From contig SLDF01000024.1 in the NCBI GenBank assembly GCA_007125435.1, positions 1 through 13,521 of the forward strand: 13,521 nucleotides of DNA, written 5' to 3'. Positions 1-6,229 of the stretch are shown one piece after another. The translations under genes and the position numbers were made by a program. This stretch comes from Saprospiraceae bacterium (lineage in GTDB: Bacteria; Bacteroidota; Bacteroidia; Chitinophagales; Saprospiraceae). How positions within the stretch are numbered: position 1 is the first letter of the stretch; the number at the start of each line of letters is the position of its first letter. The notes beneath the pieces were generated by a model. The model did no database searches and was not told the origin of the DNA. It was given only the letters and a program-made list of their open reading frames with translations.

Positions 1-75
1 CGAACAGAGAAGTCAAGCCGCTCAGCGCAGATGGTACTACCCCGAAAGGGTGGGAGAGTATGTCACCGCCGGCAA
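1..75 (+). rRNA. rrf: 5S ribosomal RNA, 3' part (5' end outside window)
   Basis: The first 75 nt match the 3' two thirds of a bacterial 5S rRNA. They start at the CGAAC of loop C (about position 44 in E. coli numbering), run through GCGCAGATGGTACTACCCC and GGGTGGGAGAGTATGTCACC, and end in the 3' strand of the terminal helix, CGCCGGCA. About 40 nt of the 5' part lie outside the window. A terminator follows within 10 nt, so this is the end of an rRNA operon. The exact 3' end is uncertain by a few nucleotides. Confidence 0.93.
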
Positions 76-83
76 TTTAATTT

Positions 84-121
84 AGAGTCCATTATCGTAT
101 GATAGTGGACTCTTTTTGTTT
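84..121 (+). terminator. Rho-independent terminator of the rRNA operon
   Basis: A 13-bp stem (AGAGTCCATTATC at 84-96 with GATAGTGGACTCT at 101-113, one G-U pair) closes a 4-nt loop and is followed by TTTTGTTT. It lies just after the 5S gene and should end rRNA transcription. Confidence 0.93.
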
Positions 122-750
122 GTTGGTGTATCTATTTTTTGCGTTTAATCTGAGACACTAGTTTCATTTATTCCACAGCTTTTTGAATAGTATTTGTCTT
201 TCTTTACGGTCCCCCACTGTATCTGAAGCATATTTTATAAAAACCGTTTTTCTGTACATACATCTGTGATGAAGAGGCTCCCCAGTCCTAAGTAAGTGAG
301 CCCGCAGTTCCGAGCGAACAGTAACGCAGGGAATTTTCCCCTCAAGATGTGGATAGATTGTGACGATCCGTATCTGTATTCCTCCAAAGTGAAATGAGTC
401 ACTGATGCTTATATGTGTTGAAGAGACTTGTTGAGTTTTTATGATAAGGGTAATGTATAAAGCTATAAAATAGTGTAAATCTCTCTACGCCTTTCGCTCC
501 ATCTGTTTAAACTCAAATACGCCTAAATACTATTAGCTTTTATACAAGGTTAGTGATTACATGTCATTACACTTTGGAGTATAAGTGGTTCAATTAGAAG
601 ATAGTGTAATCGAATCTTGAAGGTGTAGTTAGTCATATTATTTTAGATTACTAGTCATTTGAGGTTGCAGATGCTACTAAAGAATTCAGACGGAAATTAA
701 TACTCTTATTTGTTTGTATAATATTTAGACAAGAAAACCTGATATTAATG
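122..750. other. Gene-free stretch between rRNA operon and rplT
   Basis: About 630 bp lie between two convergent terminators. No start/stop arrangement with coding character is visible on either strand. Most of it is AT-rich. One more GC-rich patch (about 270-345) contains the 12-mer CCGAGCGAACAG at 310-321, which also occurs inside the GC-rich repeat copy at 7560-7571, and a short hairpin GGGAATTTTCCC at 329-340. No function can be assigned. Confidence 0.6.
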
Positions 751-788
751 CACAAAAAAAGCCGCAAGTTTAGACAACTTGCAGCTTT
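751..788 (-). terminator. Rho-independent terminator of the infC-rpmI-rplT operon
   Basis: Read on the minus strand, AAAGCTGCAAGTT (788-776) pairs with AACTTGCGGCTTT (770-758) as a 13-bp stem with one U-G pair and a 5-nt loop. A run of T follows (760-754). It lies 25 nt after the rplT stop codon and ends the operon. Confidence 0.93.
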
Positions 789-812
789 ATGTTCTTGCTA
801 ACTATTTGAATA

Positions 813-1157
813 TTACTTCACTTTATCTACTATTGCTTTAAAAGCATTGTTATTATTCATAGCTAAATCAGCTAATACTTTTCTATTCAGATCAATGTTG
901 TTCTGCTTTAGTCCATGGATTAACTTAGAATAAGTAGTGCCTTCAGCTCTGCTGGCAGCATTGATTCTTGCAATCCATAGTCTGCGAAAAACTCTTTTCT
1001 TGTTTCTACGGTCTCTGTATGAATAAAGCATGGCTTTATCTACAGCATTTTTAGCTACCGTATAAACTTTTGATCTTGCACCAAAATAACCCTTGGCGGC
1101 TTTTAAGATTTTTTTACGTCTCTTTCTTGAAGCGACGCTGTTTACTGAACGTGGCAT
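813..1157 (-). CDS. rplT: 50S ribosomal protein L20
   Basis: L20 binds 23S rRNA early in assembly of the large ribosomal subunit. The 114-residue product has the usual family length and is complete. It shows the basic N-terminal tail (MPRSVNSVASRKRRKKILK), the AKGYFG segment (residues 21-26) and the family signature RRLWIARINAASR (about 58-70), followed by the globular C-terminal domain. The start is ATG at 1157. It is the last gene of the infC-rpmI-rplT operon, 68 nt after rpmI, and is followed by a strong terminator. In E. coli and B. subtilis L20 represses its own operon; the hairpins around rpmI described separately may serve that purpose here, but this is inference. Confidence 0.98.
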   Translation of the reverse strand: MPRSVNSVASRKRRKKILKAAKGYFGARSKVYTVAKNAVDKAMLYSYRDRRNKKRVFRRLWIARINAASRAEGTTYSKLIHGLKQNNIDLNRKVLADLAMNNNNAFKAIVDKVK

Positions 1158-1176
1158 ATTAAATGAAATTTAGTTC

Positions 1177-1208
1177 AGTACAGAGGCATATGCACTTTGA
1201 CCTGTACT
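1177..1208 (-). promoter_or_regulatory. Inverted repeat in the rpmI-rplT spacer
   Basis: AGTACAG (1177-1183) and CTGTACT (1202-1208) form a perfect 7-bp inverted repeat around an 18-nt loop that contains the palindrome GCATATGC. It lies between the rpmI stop and the rplT start (20 nt upstream of the ATG) and has no T-run, so it is not a terminator. It could be an mRNA structure that affects rplT translation or L20 binding. Only the repeat itself is observed. Confidence 0.4.
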
Positions 1209-1225
1209 CTCGTTAAATAAATAAA

Positions 1226-1423
1226 TTATCTTACTCCTAGTAGAACTTTGATTCTTCTTTCTTCTACTTTGCTGACTAATGTAGATCCTCTCAATCTACG
1301 TTTAGCCTTTTTTGTTTTGTTGCGCATCATGTGCGATGTCTTCGCTTGAAACCTCTTAACCTTTCCCTTACCGGTCAGTTTAAAGCGTTTTTTCGCACTA
1401 GAATGCGTTTTAATCTTAGGCAT
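1226..1423 (-). CDS. rpmI: 50S ribosomal protein L35
   Basis: L35 is a small basic protein of the large ribosomal subunit. The 65-residue product has the family length and begins with the diagnostic MPKIKTHSSAKKRFKLTG. The rest is rich in Lys and Arg (RNKTKKAKRRLRG, about residues 34-45), as expected for a protein that threads through rRNA. The ATG at 1423 is followed directly by the conserved N-terminus, so the start is clear. The gene lies 82 nt after infC with a terminator-like hairpin in between, and 68 nt before rplT, in the order conserved in most bacteria. Confidence 0.98.
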   Translation of the reverse strand: MPKIKTHSSAKKRFKLTGKGKVKRFQAKTSHMMRNKTKKAKRRLRGSTLVSKVEERRIKVLLGVR

Positions 1424-1441
1424 AACTATATTATGTTTTCA

Positions 1442-1487
1442 GTTAATTAAAAAGCGAGTGCAAATATACAACATTTACACTCGCTTT
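1442..1487 (-). terminator. Intrinsic terminator or attenuator between infC and rpmI
   Basis: On the minus strand AAAGCGAGTGTAAAT (1487-1473) pairs with ATTTGCACTCGCTTT (1465-1451) over 15 bp with one U-G pair and a 7-nt loop. TTTTTAATTAA follows. It begins 19 nt after the infC stop and ends 27 nt before the rpmI ATG. Its form is that of a rho-independent terminator inside an otherwise co-directional operon. It could lower or control rpmI-rplT expression relative to infC. Whether it is conditional cannot be read from the sequence. Confidence 0.85.
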
Positions 1488-1505
1488 CACTTAAATTTAT
1501 TGTAA

Positions 1506-2093
1506 TTATTTTTTCTTTTTAGGACTGATTATGACTGTCATTCTTCTACCTTCCAATTTTGGTAGAGCCTCCGCAGCCCCATAGTCTTCTAGCTCTTTCA
1601 TAAGACGCAATAGCAGTAACTCGCCCCTGTCTTTAAAAACTATAGACCGACCTCTGAATTGAACAAAAGCCTTGACTTTAGCTCCACTTTCCAAAAACTC
1701 CTTCGCATGATTTAATTTGAAATTAAAGTCATGGTCATCTGTATTTGGCCCAAACCTTATCTCCTTGATAACAGTTTTTGCAGTCTTCGCCTTTAACTCT
1801 TTTTCTTTTTTCTTTTTATTATAAAGAAACTTATTGTAATCAATGATGCGACAAACAGGTGGTTTTGCTTTCGGTGAAATCTCAACTAAATCTAAACCCA
1901 TGTCTTGTGCCCACCCTAGGGCGTCACGTGTATTATATACTTCAGTTTCTATCTTTCTATTGGCAACAGCTGAAACTTCATCTAAATTGTCACCAACTAA
2001 CCTGATTTCCGGTACTCGTATTCTATCATTTATACGATGATCGTTTTTGTCATCAGTTTTTTTCTTATAGGATTTGTGTCTACTCAAAGGCAA
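1506..2093 (-). CDS. infC: Translation initiation factor IF-3, TTG start
   Basis: IF-3 binds the 30S subunit, keeps it apart from 50S and checks the start codon and initiator tRNA. The 195-residue product has both domains. The N-terminal domain includes INDRIRVPEIRLVGDN (about 21-36) and the signature ALGWAQDMGLDLVEISP (58-74) with PPVCRIIDYNKF (78-89). A Lys-rich linker follows (about 92-105), then the C-terminal domain KEIRFGPNTDDHDF...FVQFRGR (110-149). There is no ATG upstream of the conserved N-terminus; the first usable start is TTG at 2093-2091 (a second TTG is codon 3, and an ATA lies one codon upstream). Rare start codons are the rule for infC and underlie autoregulation by IF-3 in E. 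coli. Exact start uncertain among these codons. Confidence 0.96.
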   Translation of the reverse strand: MPLSRHKSYKKKTDDKNDHRINDRIRVPEIRLVGDNLDEVSAVANRKIETEVYNTRDALGWAQDMGLDLVEISPKAKPPVCRIIDYNKFLYNKKKKEKELKAKTAKTVIKEIRFGPNTDDHDFNFKLNHAKEFLESGAKVKAFVQFRGRSIVFKDRGELLLLRLMKELEDYGAAEALPKLEGRRMTVIISPKKKK

Positions 2094-2134
2094 TATTTCA
2101 TTTAATTAAAAAATAGGTTATCTATTATTCGTTA

Positions 2135-2166
2135 CAAAGGTAATGAAAAATAAATTGTTATAGAAA
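2135..2166 (-). promoter_or_regulatory. Predicted Bacteroidota-type promoter of infC operon
   Basis: On the minus strand TACCTTTG (2142-2135) matches the TAnnTTTG -7 box exactly. TTTC (2166-2163), 20 nt upstream, matches the TTTG -33 box in three of four bases. Transcription would start near 2128 and leave a leader of about 35 nt before the infC TTG. That leader is too short to hold an L20 leader structure upstream of infC of the B. subtilis type. Confidence 0.65.
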
Positions 2167-2280
2167 TGTTAATTGACCACGAATGGATAAAAACTTCTGT
2201 TTGTCTTCGCCGCATTTTAAGTCAATATGCTAAGTCTATGCAGTTTTGCTCTGTTTAATGCTTAACTCCATCAATAATTG

Positions 2281-4818
2281 CTATTTATCAACGTCGCTCT
2301 CTATCTCCTCACTTTTGAGGTCTATCTTTAGACCTGTTTCATCTTTTTTGAGATCTGCTTGAAATACACTACCCTCCGATGGCTTTTTATTGAGGATGAA
2401 CTCAGCAAGCGGATCTTCAATATACTTTTGTATGGCCCTATGTAGAGGTCTAGCTCCAAATTGCGGATCAAAACCTTTCTCAGCAACAAACTTTTTTGCC
2501 TCATCAGTCAAAACAAGACCGAACTCCATATCTTGAAGTCGATTGTATAGGTCCTTAAGGGTGATATCAATGATTTTAAATATTTCTTCCTGACCTAATG
2601 AGTTAAAGATGACCACATCATCTATTCTGTTTAAGAACTCTGGACTGAATGTCTTCTTTAGCGCATTTTGTATTACACCTTTAGAATAGTCTTGTGCAGC
2701 ATCCTCTCTTGCTTTAGTCGCAAATCCAACACCCTGGCCAAAATCTTTTAATTGACGTACACCAATATTGGATGTCATAATGATGAGACAGTTTTTGAAG
2801 TTCACCTTTCTGCCGAGTCCATCTGTGAGCATACCGTCATCCAGGACTTGCAACAGAAGATTGAAAATATCAGGGTGAGCTTTCTCTATCTCATCTAAAA
2901 GTATGACTGAGTAAGGCTTACGTCGTACTTTTTCTGTAAGTTGTCCACCTTCTTCATACCCGACATAGCCCGGAGGTGCACCAATAAGCCTGGAAACAGA
3001 GAACTTCTCCATGTATTCACTCATGTCTATACGAACTAGCGAATCTTCTGAATCGAATATGTATTTTGCCAAAGCCTTTGCTAATTCAGTCTTACCTACA
3101 CCTGTTGGACCTAAGAATATAAATGATCCTATTGGCTTCTTAGGATCTTTTAGGCCGATTCTATTTCTTTGAATGGCCTTGGTCACTTTATGTATAGCAT
3201 CGTCCTGACCGATGATGACCTTGGTCAAATCATCTGACATAGAGACCAGTTTATTACTTTCCGACTGTGCAACCCTCTGGACAGGTATACTTGTCATCAT
3301 AGCTACGACCTCAGCTATATCATCTTCATCAACAGGATATCGCTTTGTCTTAGCCTCTTCTTCCCATTTGACCTTCTCCTCTTCGAGTTGTCTTGATAAC
3401 TTTGATTCATCGTCTCGTAGGTCAGCTGCTCTTTCGTATTGCTGATTTTTGACTGCTTTATTCTTGAGCTCCTTGAGGTCTTCGATTTTCTTTTCCAGAT
3501 CCTCTATGTGCTTGGGGACATGGATATTTTTTAGGTGTACTCTGGCACCAACTTCATCTAATACATCTATAGCTTTATCCGGTAAGTGCCTGTCCGTGAT
3601 ATATCTGTCAGATAGCTTGATGCACGCCGTAATGGCTTCATCAGAATAGGTTACATTATGAAACTCTTCATACTTCACTTTTATATTGTGAAGGATATGC
3701 ATAGCCTCATCAGCAGTTGGGGGCTCTACTAAGACTTTTTGAAATCTCCGGTCCAATGCGCCATCTTTCTCGATGTGCTGTCTGTATTCATCTAGTGTAG
3801 ATGCACCTATACATTGCAACTCACCTCGGGCAAGAGCCGGCTTGAAAATGTTAGAAGCATCCAGAGAACCTGTAGCCCCACCTGCACCGACGATAGTATG
3901 AATCTCGTCTATAAATAGGATAACGTCCCTGCTCTTTTCTAATTCGTTCATGATGGCTTTGATCCGCTCCTCGAATTGTCCACGGTATTTAGTACCTGCC
4001 ACCAGGGCTGCCAGGTCTAGCATGACGATACGCTTGTTAAATAGCGTTCTCGATACTTTCTTTTTTTGAATACGGAGAGCCAATCCTTCGACGATAGCCG
4101 TTTTACCAACTCCAGGTTCACCTATTAATATTGGATTATTCTTTTTACGTCTGCTTAGGATTTGGGATACGCGCTCTATCTCTATCTCACGTCCAATGAT
4201 CGGGTCTAATTTTCCCTCATCAGCAAGTTTAGTGATATCTCTACCGAAGTTATCCAATACCGGCGTTCTGGATTTTGATGTACTTCTTCTGGAATATCTC
4301 TCTGAACTCTCCTCTTCCATTGGCATATCAGACTCGGGTGTTGCCGACCTGATGTCTTCATAATAATTTGCAGAACTCTCTGATAAATAGTCCAATTCAG
4401 ATTTGTAACTCTCATAATCAACTCCAAACTTCTTGAGTATTTTACAAGCTAAGTTGTCAGAGTGCTTCAATATAGATAGCATCAAATGTTCTGGACTGAT
4501 CTCGTCGTTCTTGAATACCTTAGCCTCAAGAAAAGTAACTTTAAGAACTTTCTCTGCATATTTATCAAGAGGAAGGCTGCCCACATTGAATGATGTCTGG
4601 TCAGCTGACTTAGATCGTATAGATTCCTTGATGAATTTTGACAACTCATCAAAGGGGACATCGAGCGATTCAAGCGTCTTCGATGCAAGGCTATTATTAT
4701 CTTTAATTATGGCAATCAAGAGGTGTTCTGTTCCAATGTAGTCATGTCCCAGTGAGATGGCTTCATCCCTGCTCACTGATATGATTTTTTTGACCTCCGG
4801 TGAAAATTTTTTATTCAT
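2281..4818 (-). CDS. clpC: ATP-dependent Clp protease ATPase subunit ClpC
   Basis: ClpC is a hexameric AAA+ unfoldase that feeds damaged or regulatory proteins into ClpP in the cytoplasm. The 845-residue product is full length and intact. Domains in order: a Clp N-domain (about 1-145, with GHDYIGTEHLLIAII and ISPEHLMLSIL as its two repeats), a charged linker (150-190), and AAA domain 1 with Walker A GEPGVGKT (233-240) and Walker B ILFIDE (300-305). A middle coiled region with a UVR-like motif follows (about 451-474, YERAADLRDDESKL), which marks ClpC rather than ClpA or ClpB. AAA domain 2 has Walker A GPTGVGKT (570-577) and Walker B VILLDE (638-643). The VGF tripeptide at 697-699 sits where ClpC carries its ClpP-binding loop. 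The tail is acidic. ATG at 4818 has a clear N-domain start. It is monocistronic with its own predicted promoter; clpP is not in the window. Confidence 0.97.
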   Translation of the reverse strand: MNKKFSPEVKKIISVSRDEAISLGHDYIGTEHLLIAIIKDNNSLASKTLESLDVPFDELSKFIKESIRSKSADQTSFNVGSLPLDKYAEKVLKVTFLEAKVFKNDEISPEHLMLSILKHSDNLACKILKKFGVDYESYKSELDYLSESSANYYEDIRSATPESDMPMEEESSERYSRRSTSKSRTPVLDNFGRDITKLADEGKLDPIIGREIEIERVSQILSRRKKNNPILIGEPGVGKTAIVEGLALRIQKKKVSRTLFNKRIVMLDLAALVAGTKYRGQFEERIKAIMNELEKSRDVILFIDEIHTIVGAGGATGSLDASNIFKPALARGELQCIGASTLDEYRQHIEKDGALDRRFQKVLVEPPTADEAMHILHNIKVKYEEFHNVTYSDEAITACIKLSDRYITDRHLPDKAIDVLDEVGARVHLKNIHVPKHIEDLEKKIEDLKELKNKAVKNQQYERAADLRDDESKLSRQLEEEKVKWEEEAKTKRYPVDEDDIAEVVAMMTSIPVQRVAQSESNKLVSMSDDLTKVIIGQDDAIHKVTKAIQRNRIGLKDPKKPIGSFIFLGPTGVGKTELAKALAKYIFDSEDSLVRIDMSEYMEKFSVSRLIGAPPGYVGYEEGGQLTEKVRRKPYSVILLDEIEKAHPDIFNLLLQVLDDGMLTDGLGRKVNFKNCLIIMTSNIGVRQLKDFGQGVGFATKAREDAAQDYSKGVIQNALKKTFSPEFLNRIDDVVIFNSLGQEEIFKIIDITLKDLYNRLQDMEFGLVLTDEAKKFVAEKGFDPQFGARPLHRAIQKYIEDPLAEFILNKKPSEGSVFQADLKKDETGLKIDLKSEEIESDVDK

Positions 4819-4835
4819 TTATTGTATCTTAATTT

Positions 4836-4910
4836 TAGGGCTATTAACAAAGCCCATTTTATTTCATTTTTTTGATATTTATGATGGAGTATTTTATAAC
4901 TCACTCCATC
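4836..4910 (-). promoter_or_regulatory. Hairpins in the clpC leader
   Basis: Two inverted repeats lie in the predicted clpC leader. GATGGAGT (4883-4890) pairs perfectly with ACTCCATC (4903-4910) around 12 nt. Nearer the start, GGGCT and AGCCC (about 4838-4855) form a 5-bp stem. Neither has a following T-run on the minus strand. They could be operator or mRNA structures; only the symmetry is observed. Confidence 0.35.
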
Positions 4911-4992
4911 CGTATTTTAGTATAGAAAAAGTCATACCAATTTTCCTTTAAGGACAAATGTGTATCTGTGCACATGAGCAAAAAAGACAATT

Positions 4993-5022
4993 TGTCATAT
5001 TTGTCAAAATCTATATGTCAAA
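4993..5022 (-). promoter_or_regulatory. TTTGACA direct repeats over the clpC promoter
   Basis: On the minus strand TTTGACA occurs at 5022-5016 and 5008-5002, and TATGACA at 4999-4993 (start-to-start spacing 14 and 9 nt). The first copy overlaps the predicted -7 box and the others cover the start point and first transcribed bases, a common position for a repressor operator. The hyphenated palindrome GACAATTTGTC (4986-4996) overlaps the last copy. The pattern resembles the direct-repeat logic of Firmicute CtsR sites but does not match that operator. Confidence 0.45.
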
Positions 5023-5049
5023 CTTACTTAAAAACATCATAATAACAAA
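5019..5049 (-). promoter_or_regulatory. Predicted Bacteroidota-type promoter of clpC
   Basis: On the minus strand TTTG (5049-5046), a 19-nt spacer and TAAGTTTG (5026-5019) match both boxes of the Bacteroidota housekeeping promoter exactly. Transcription would start near 5012, which gives clpC a leader of about 190 nt, unusually long. Confidence 0.75.
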
Positions 5050-5279
5050 CAATCGTCTGGTTTAGTTTGATAAAGATGGCTTTCCTTGATTTACAAGAGC
5101 TTTGTTAATAATCAGGATGGCCTGTAAGTCATTTACTTTTTACTTCATTAAGGTTTATAAAGTAAGTATGAAAAAGTTGTTTTGGGGAATGATTTTAAGT
5201 AGGTTGATAGAAGTTCTGAAAATACTTTTATAACCAATTAATATAATGGATATCTTGTTTAAGTTCATTTTACTTCTTC

Positions 5280-5574
5280 GGGCATCACCCCGCTCCTTGC
5301 GTCGCGCGGTCGCTTTTTAGAGTCTGAAAAGAGCCATCTTAATGATCCCAAGTCTTGCTCTTTTGAGCGATATCTTCGAAAAAAAATACTTACGTAGCTA
5401 TGGCTATGCGCGTATTTTTTATTCTTCGATCTCACTCAAAATAGCTGCGACTTAGATCTTACGACGGCTATTTCCAGACTCGTTTCAGGGCTCCCTGGAC
5501 GGTCGGCCTCTACTTCGCTATCGCTCCGCAGAGTCTGGCTCCTGCCGTCGCCACCCTTTCACATCGCTGATGCA
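5280..5574 (+). repeat. GC-rich modular intergenic element, copy 1 (with internal insertion)
   Basis: This GC-rich island in AT-rich surroundings shares six ordered boxes with the inverted copy at 7488-7619: GGGCATCACCCC (5280-5291), GGTCGCT (5308-5314), GGGCTC (5488-5493), TCGGCCTC (5503-5510), GAGTCTGGCTCC (5531-5542) and CGCTGATGCA (5565-5574). Between boxes two and three this copy has about 170 extra bp, mostly a long inverted repeat. No coding frame runs through it. I recall similar GC-rich intergenic sequences from other Bacteroidota, but know no established name or function for them. Confidence 0.75.
5320..5481. repeat. 162-nt imperfect inverted repeat (70-nt arms)
   Basis: The left arm (5320-5389, from GAGTCTGAAAAGAGCC to AAAAAAATAC) and the reverse complement of the right arm (5412-5481, from GAGTCTGGAAATAGCC to TAAAAAATAC) align end to end with a few mismatches and 1-2 nt gaps, about three quarters identical by eye. 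The 22-nt loop has its own 6-bp stem (CGTAGC/GCTATG). The arms also contain TTTTGAG and GATC in matching places. It codes for nothing visible. It could form a long hairpin RNA or be a MITE-like insertion in the GC-rich element. No clear target duplication was seen at its ends. Confidence 0.8.
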
Positions 5575-5843
5575 TGACTAGAAAAAACGACGTTTTGAAA
5601 TTCACCCTAAATAGCAGAAGTGATATAGCCTAAAGGATTAATGGTCATAATACAATTGATAAACTTTTGTTAATACCCATTCTTGGCATATAAAACCAAG
5701 CTCATTAGGCGTAATAATTTTCGTATTGTATCACGCCTCAATTCTTTTGCTATAAATGAACATATTTAGTAAATAAATTATTAAAATTGCAACGCATAAA
5801 AGAAGAGTCACATTGAAATCGTAAGTCAAAGTAAAGCGTCAAT

Positions 5844-6224
5844 ATGAAATATAGTATAAATAAAGATGGTGGAATAGCTATAATGGAGCTTCAAGAGGAT
5901 AACCTCAATAGTCTAATAGCGCCTAGCTTAAAATCAGAGTTGATTATTCTAAAGAATGAAGGATTTAAGATCATTATTTTAAATTTAAGCCAAGTGAAAT
6001 ATATTGACTCCTCAGGCCTTAGTGCAGTCCTTACCGGGGTCAGAATGTGGGGTGAAGGAGGTTTGTTTTTACTTGCTGCCATAGAAAGCCCAATGGTCAA
6101 AAAACTGATAGAAATATCAAAATTAGATACTGTACTGAACATAAAAGAAGATTTGGAACAAGCCATAGAATACGCAAAATCATATGAGGAAGACTTAGAT
6201 ATGCTGGAGGAATCAGATAACTAA
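5844..6224 (+). CDS. STAS-domain protein, anti-sigma factor antagonist-like
   Basis: The 126-residue protein is a single STAS domain (about 1-105) with an acidic C-terminal tail (EDLEQAIEYAKSYEEDLDMLEESDN). The motif KYIDSSGLSAVL (52-63) is the SpoIIAA/RsbV signature. Ser57, the second Ser of DSSG, aligns with the serine that partner-switching kinases phosphorylate. Such proteins bind anti-sigma factors or other targets when unphosphorylated. No HATPase-type kinase, PP2C phosphatase or sigma factor lies in the window, so its partner is unknown. It is followed 5 nt later by ribonuclease Z and is probably co-transcribed with it. The ATG at 5844 directly precedes the domain's first strand; no strong promoter match was found upstream. 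Confidence 0.9.
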   Translation: MKYSINKDGGIAIMELQEDNLNSLIAPSLKSELIILKNEGFKIIILNLSQVKYIDSSGLSAVLTGVRMWGEGGLFLLAAIESPMVKKLIEISKLDTVLNIKEDLEQAIEYAKSYEEDLDMLEESDN

Positions 6225-6229
6225 AGTTT

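Larger units (their letters stand above)
4819..5843. other. Gene-free 1 kb region between clpC and the STAS gene
   Basis: The region separates the minus-strand clpC from the plus-strand STAS-rnz pair. Its clpC-proximal part holds the leader, hairpins and promoter described separately. The middle (5280-5574) holds the GC-rich element with its long inverted repeat. The rest is AT-rich. A 21-codon frame at 5168-5233 (MKKLFWGMILSRLIEVLKILL) is not called as a gene. Near the STAS side an inverted repeat AGGCGT...ACGCCT (5707-5738) lies about 105 nt before the STAS start; no good TAnnTTTG promoter is visible there. Confidence 0.6.

Noticed and set aside
1843..2040. Plus-strand open frame within infC
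   Set aside because: Antisense to the conserved IF-3 N-terminal domain, no recognisable features.
3212..3649. Open frames antisense to clpC
   Set aside because: Ser/Leu-rich products complementary to the coiled middle region of ClpC; the minus-strand gene is intact and highly conserved.
2281..4818. ClpB or ClpA instead of ClpC
   Set aside because: There is no long ClpB M-domain, and a UVR-like segment and a VGF ClpP loop are present, which fits ClpC.
4993..5022. CtsR operator before clpC
   Set aside because: The TTTGACA repeats do not match the CtsR heptad pair, and that regulator belongs to Firmicutes. Kept only as repeats of unknown binder.
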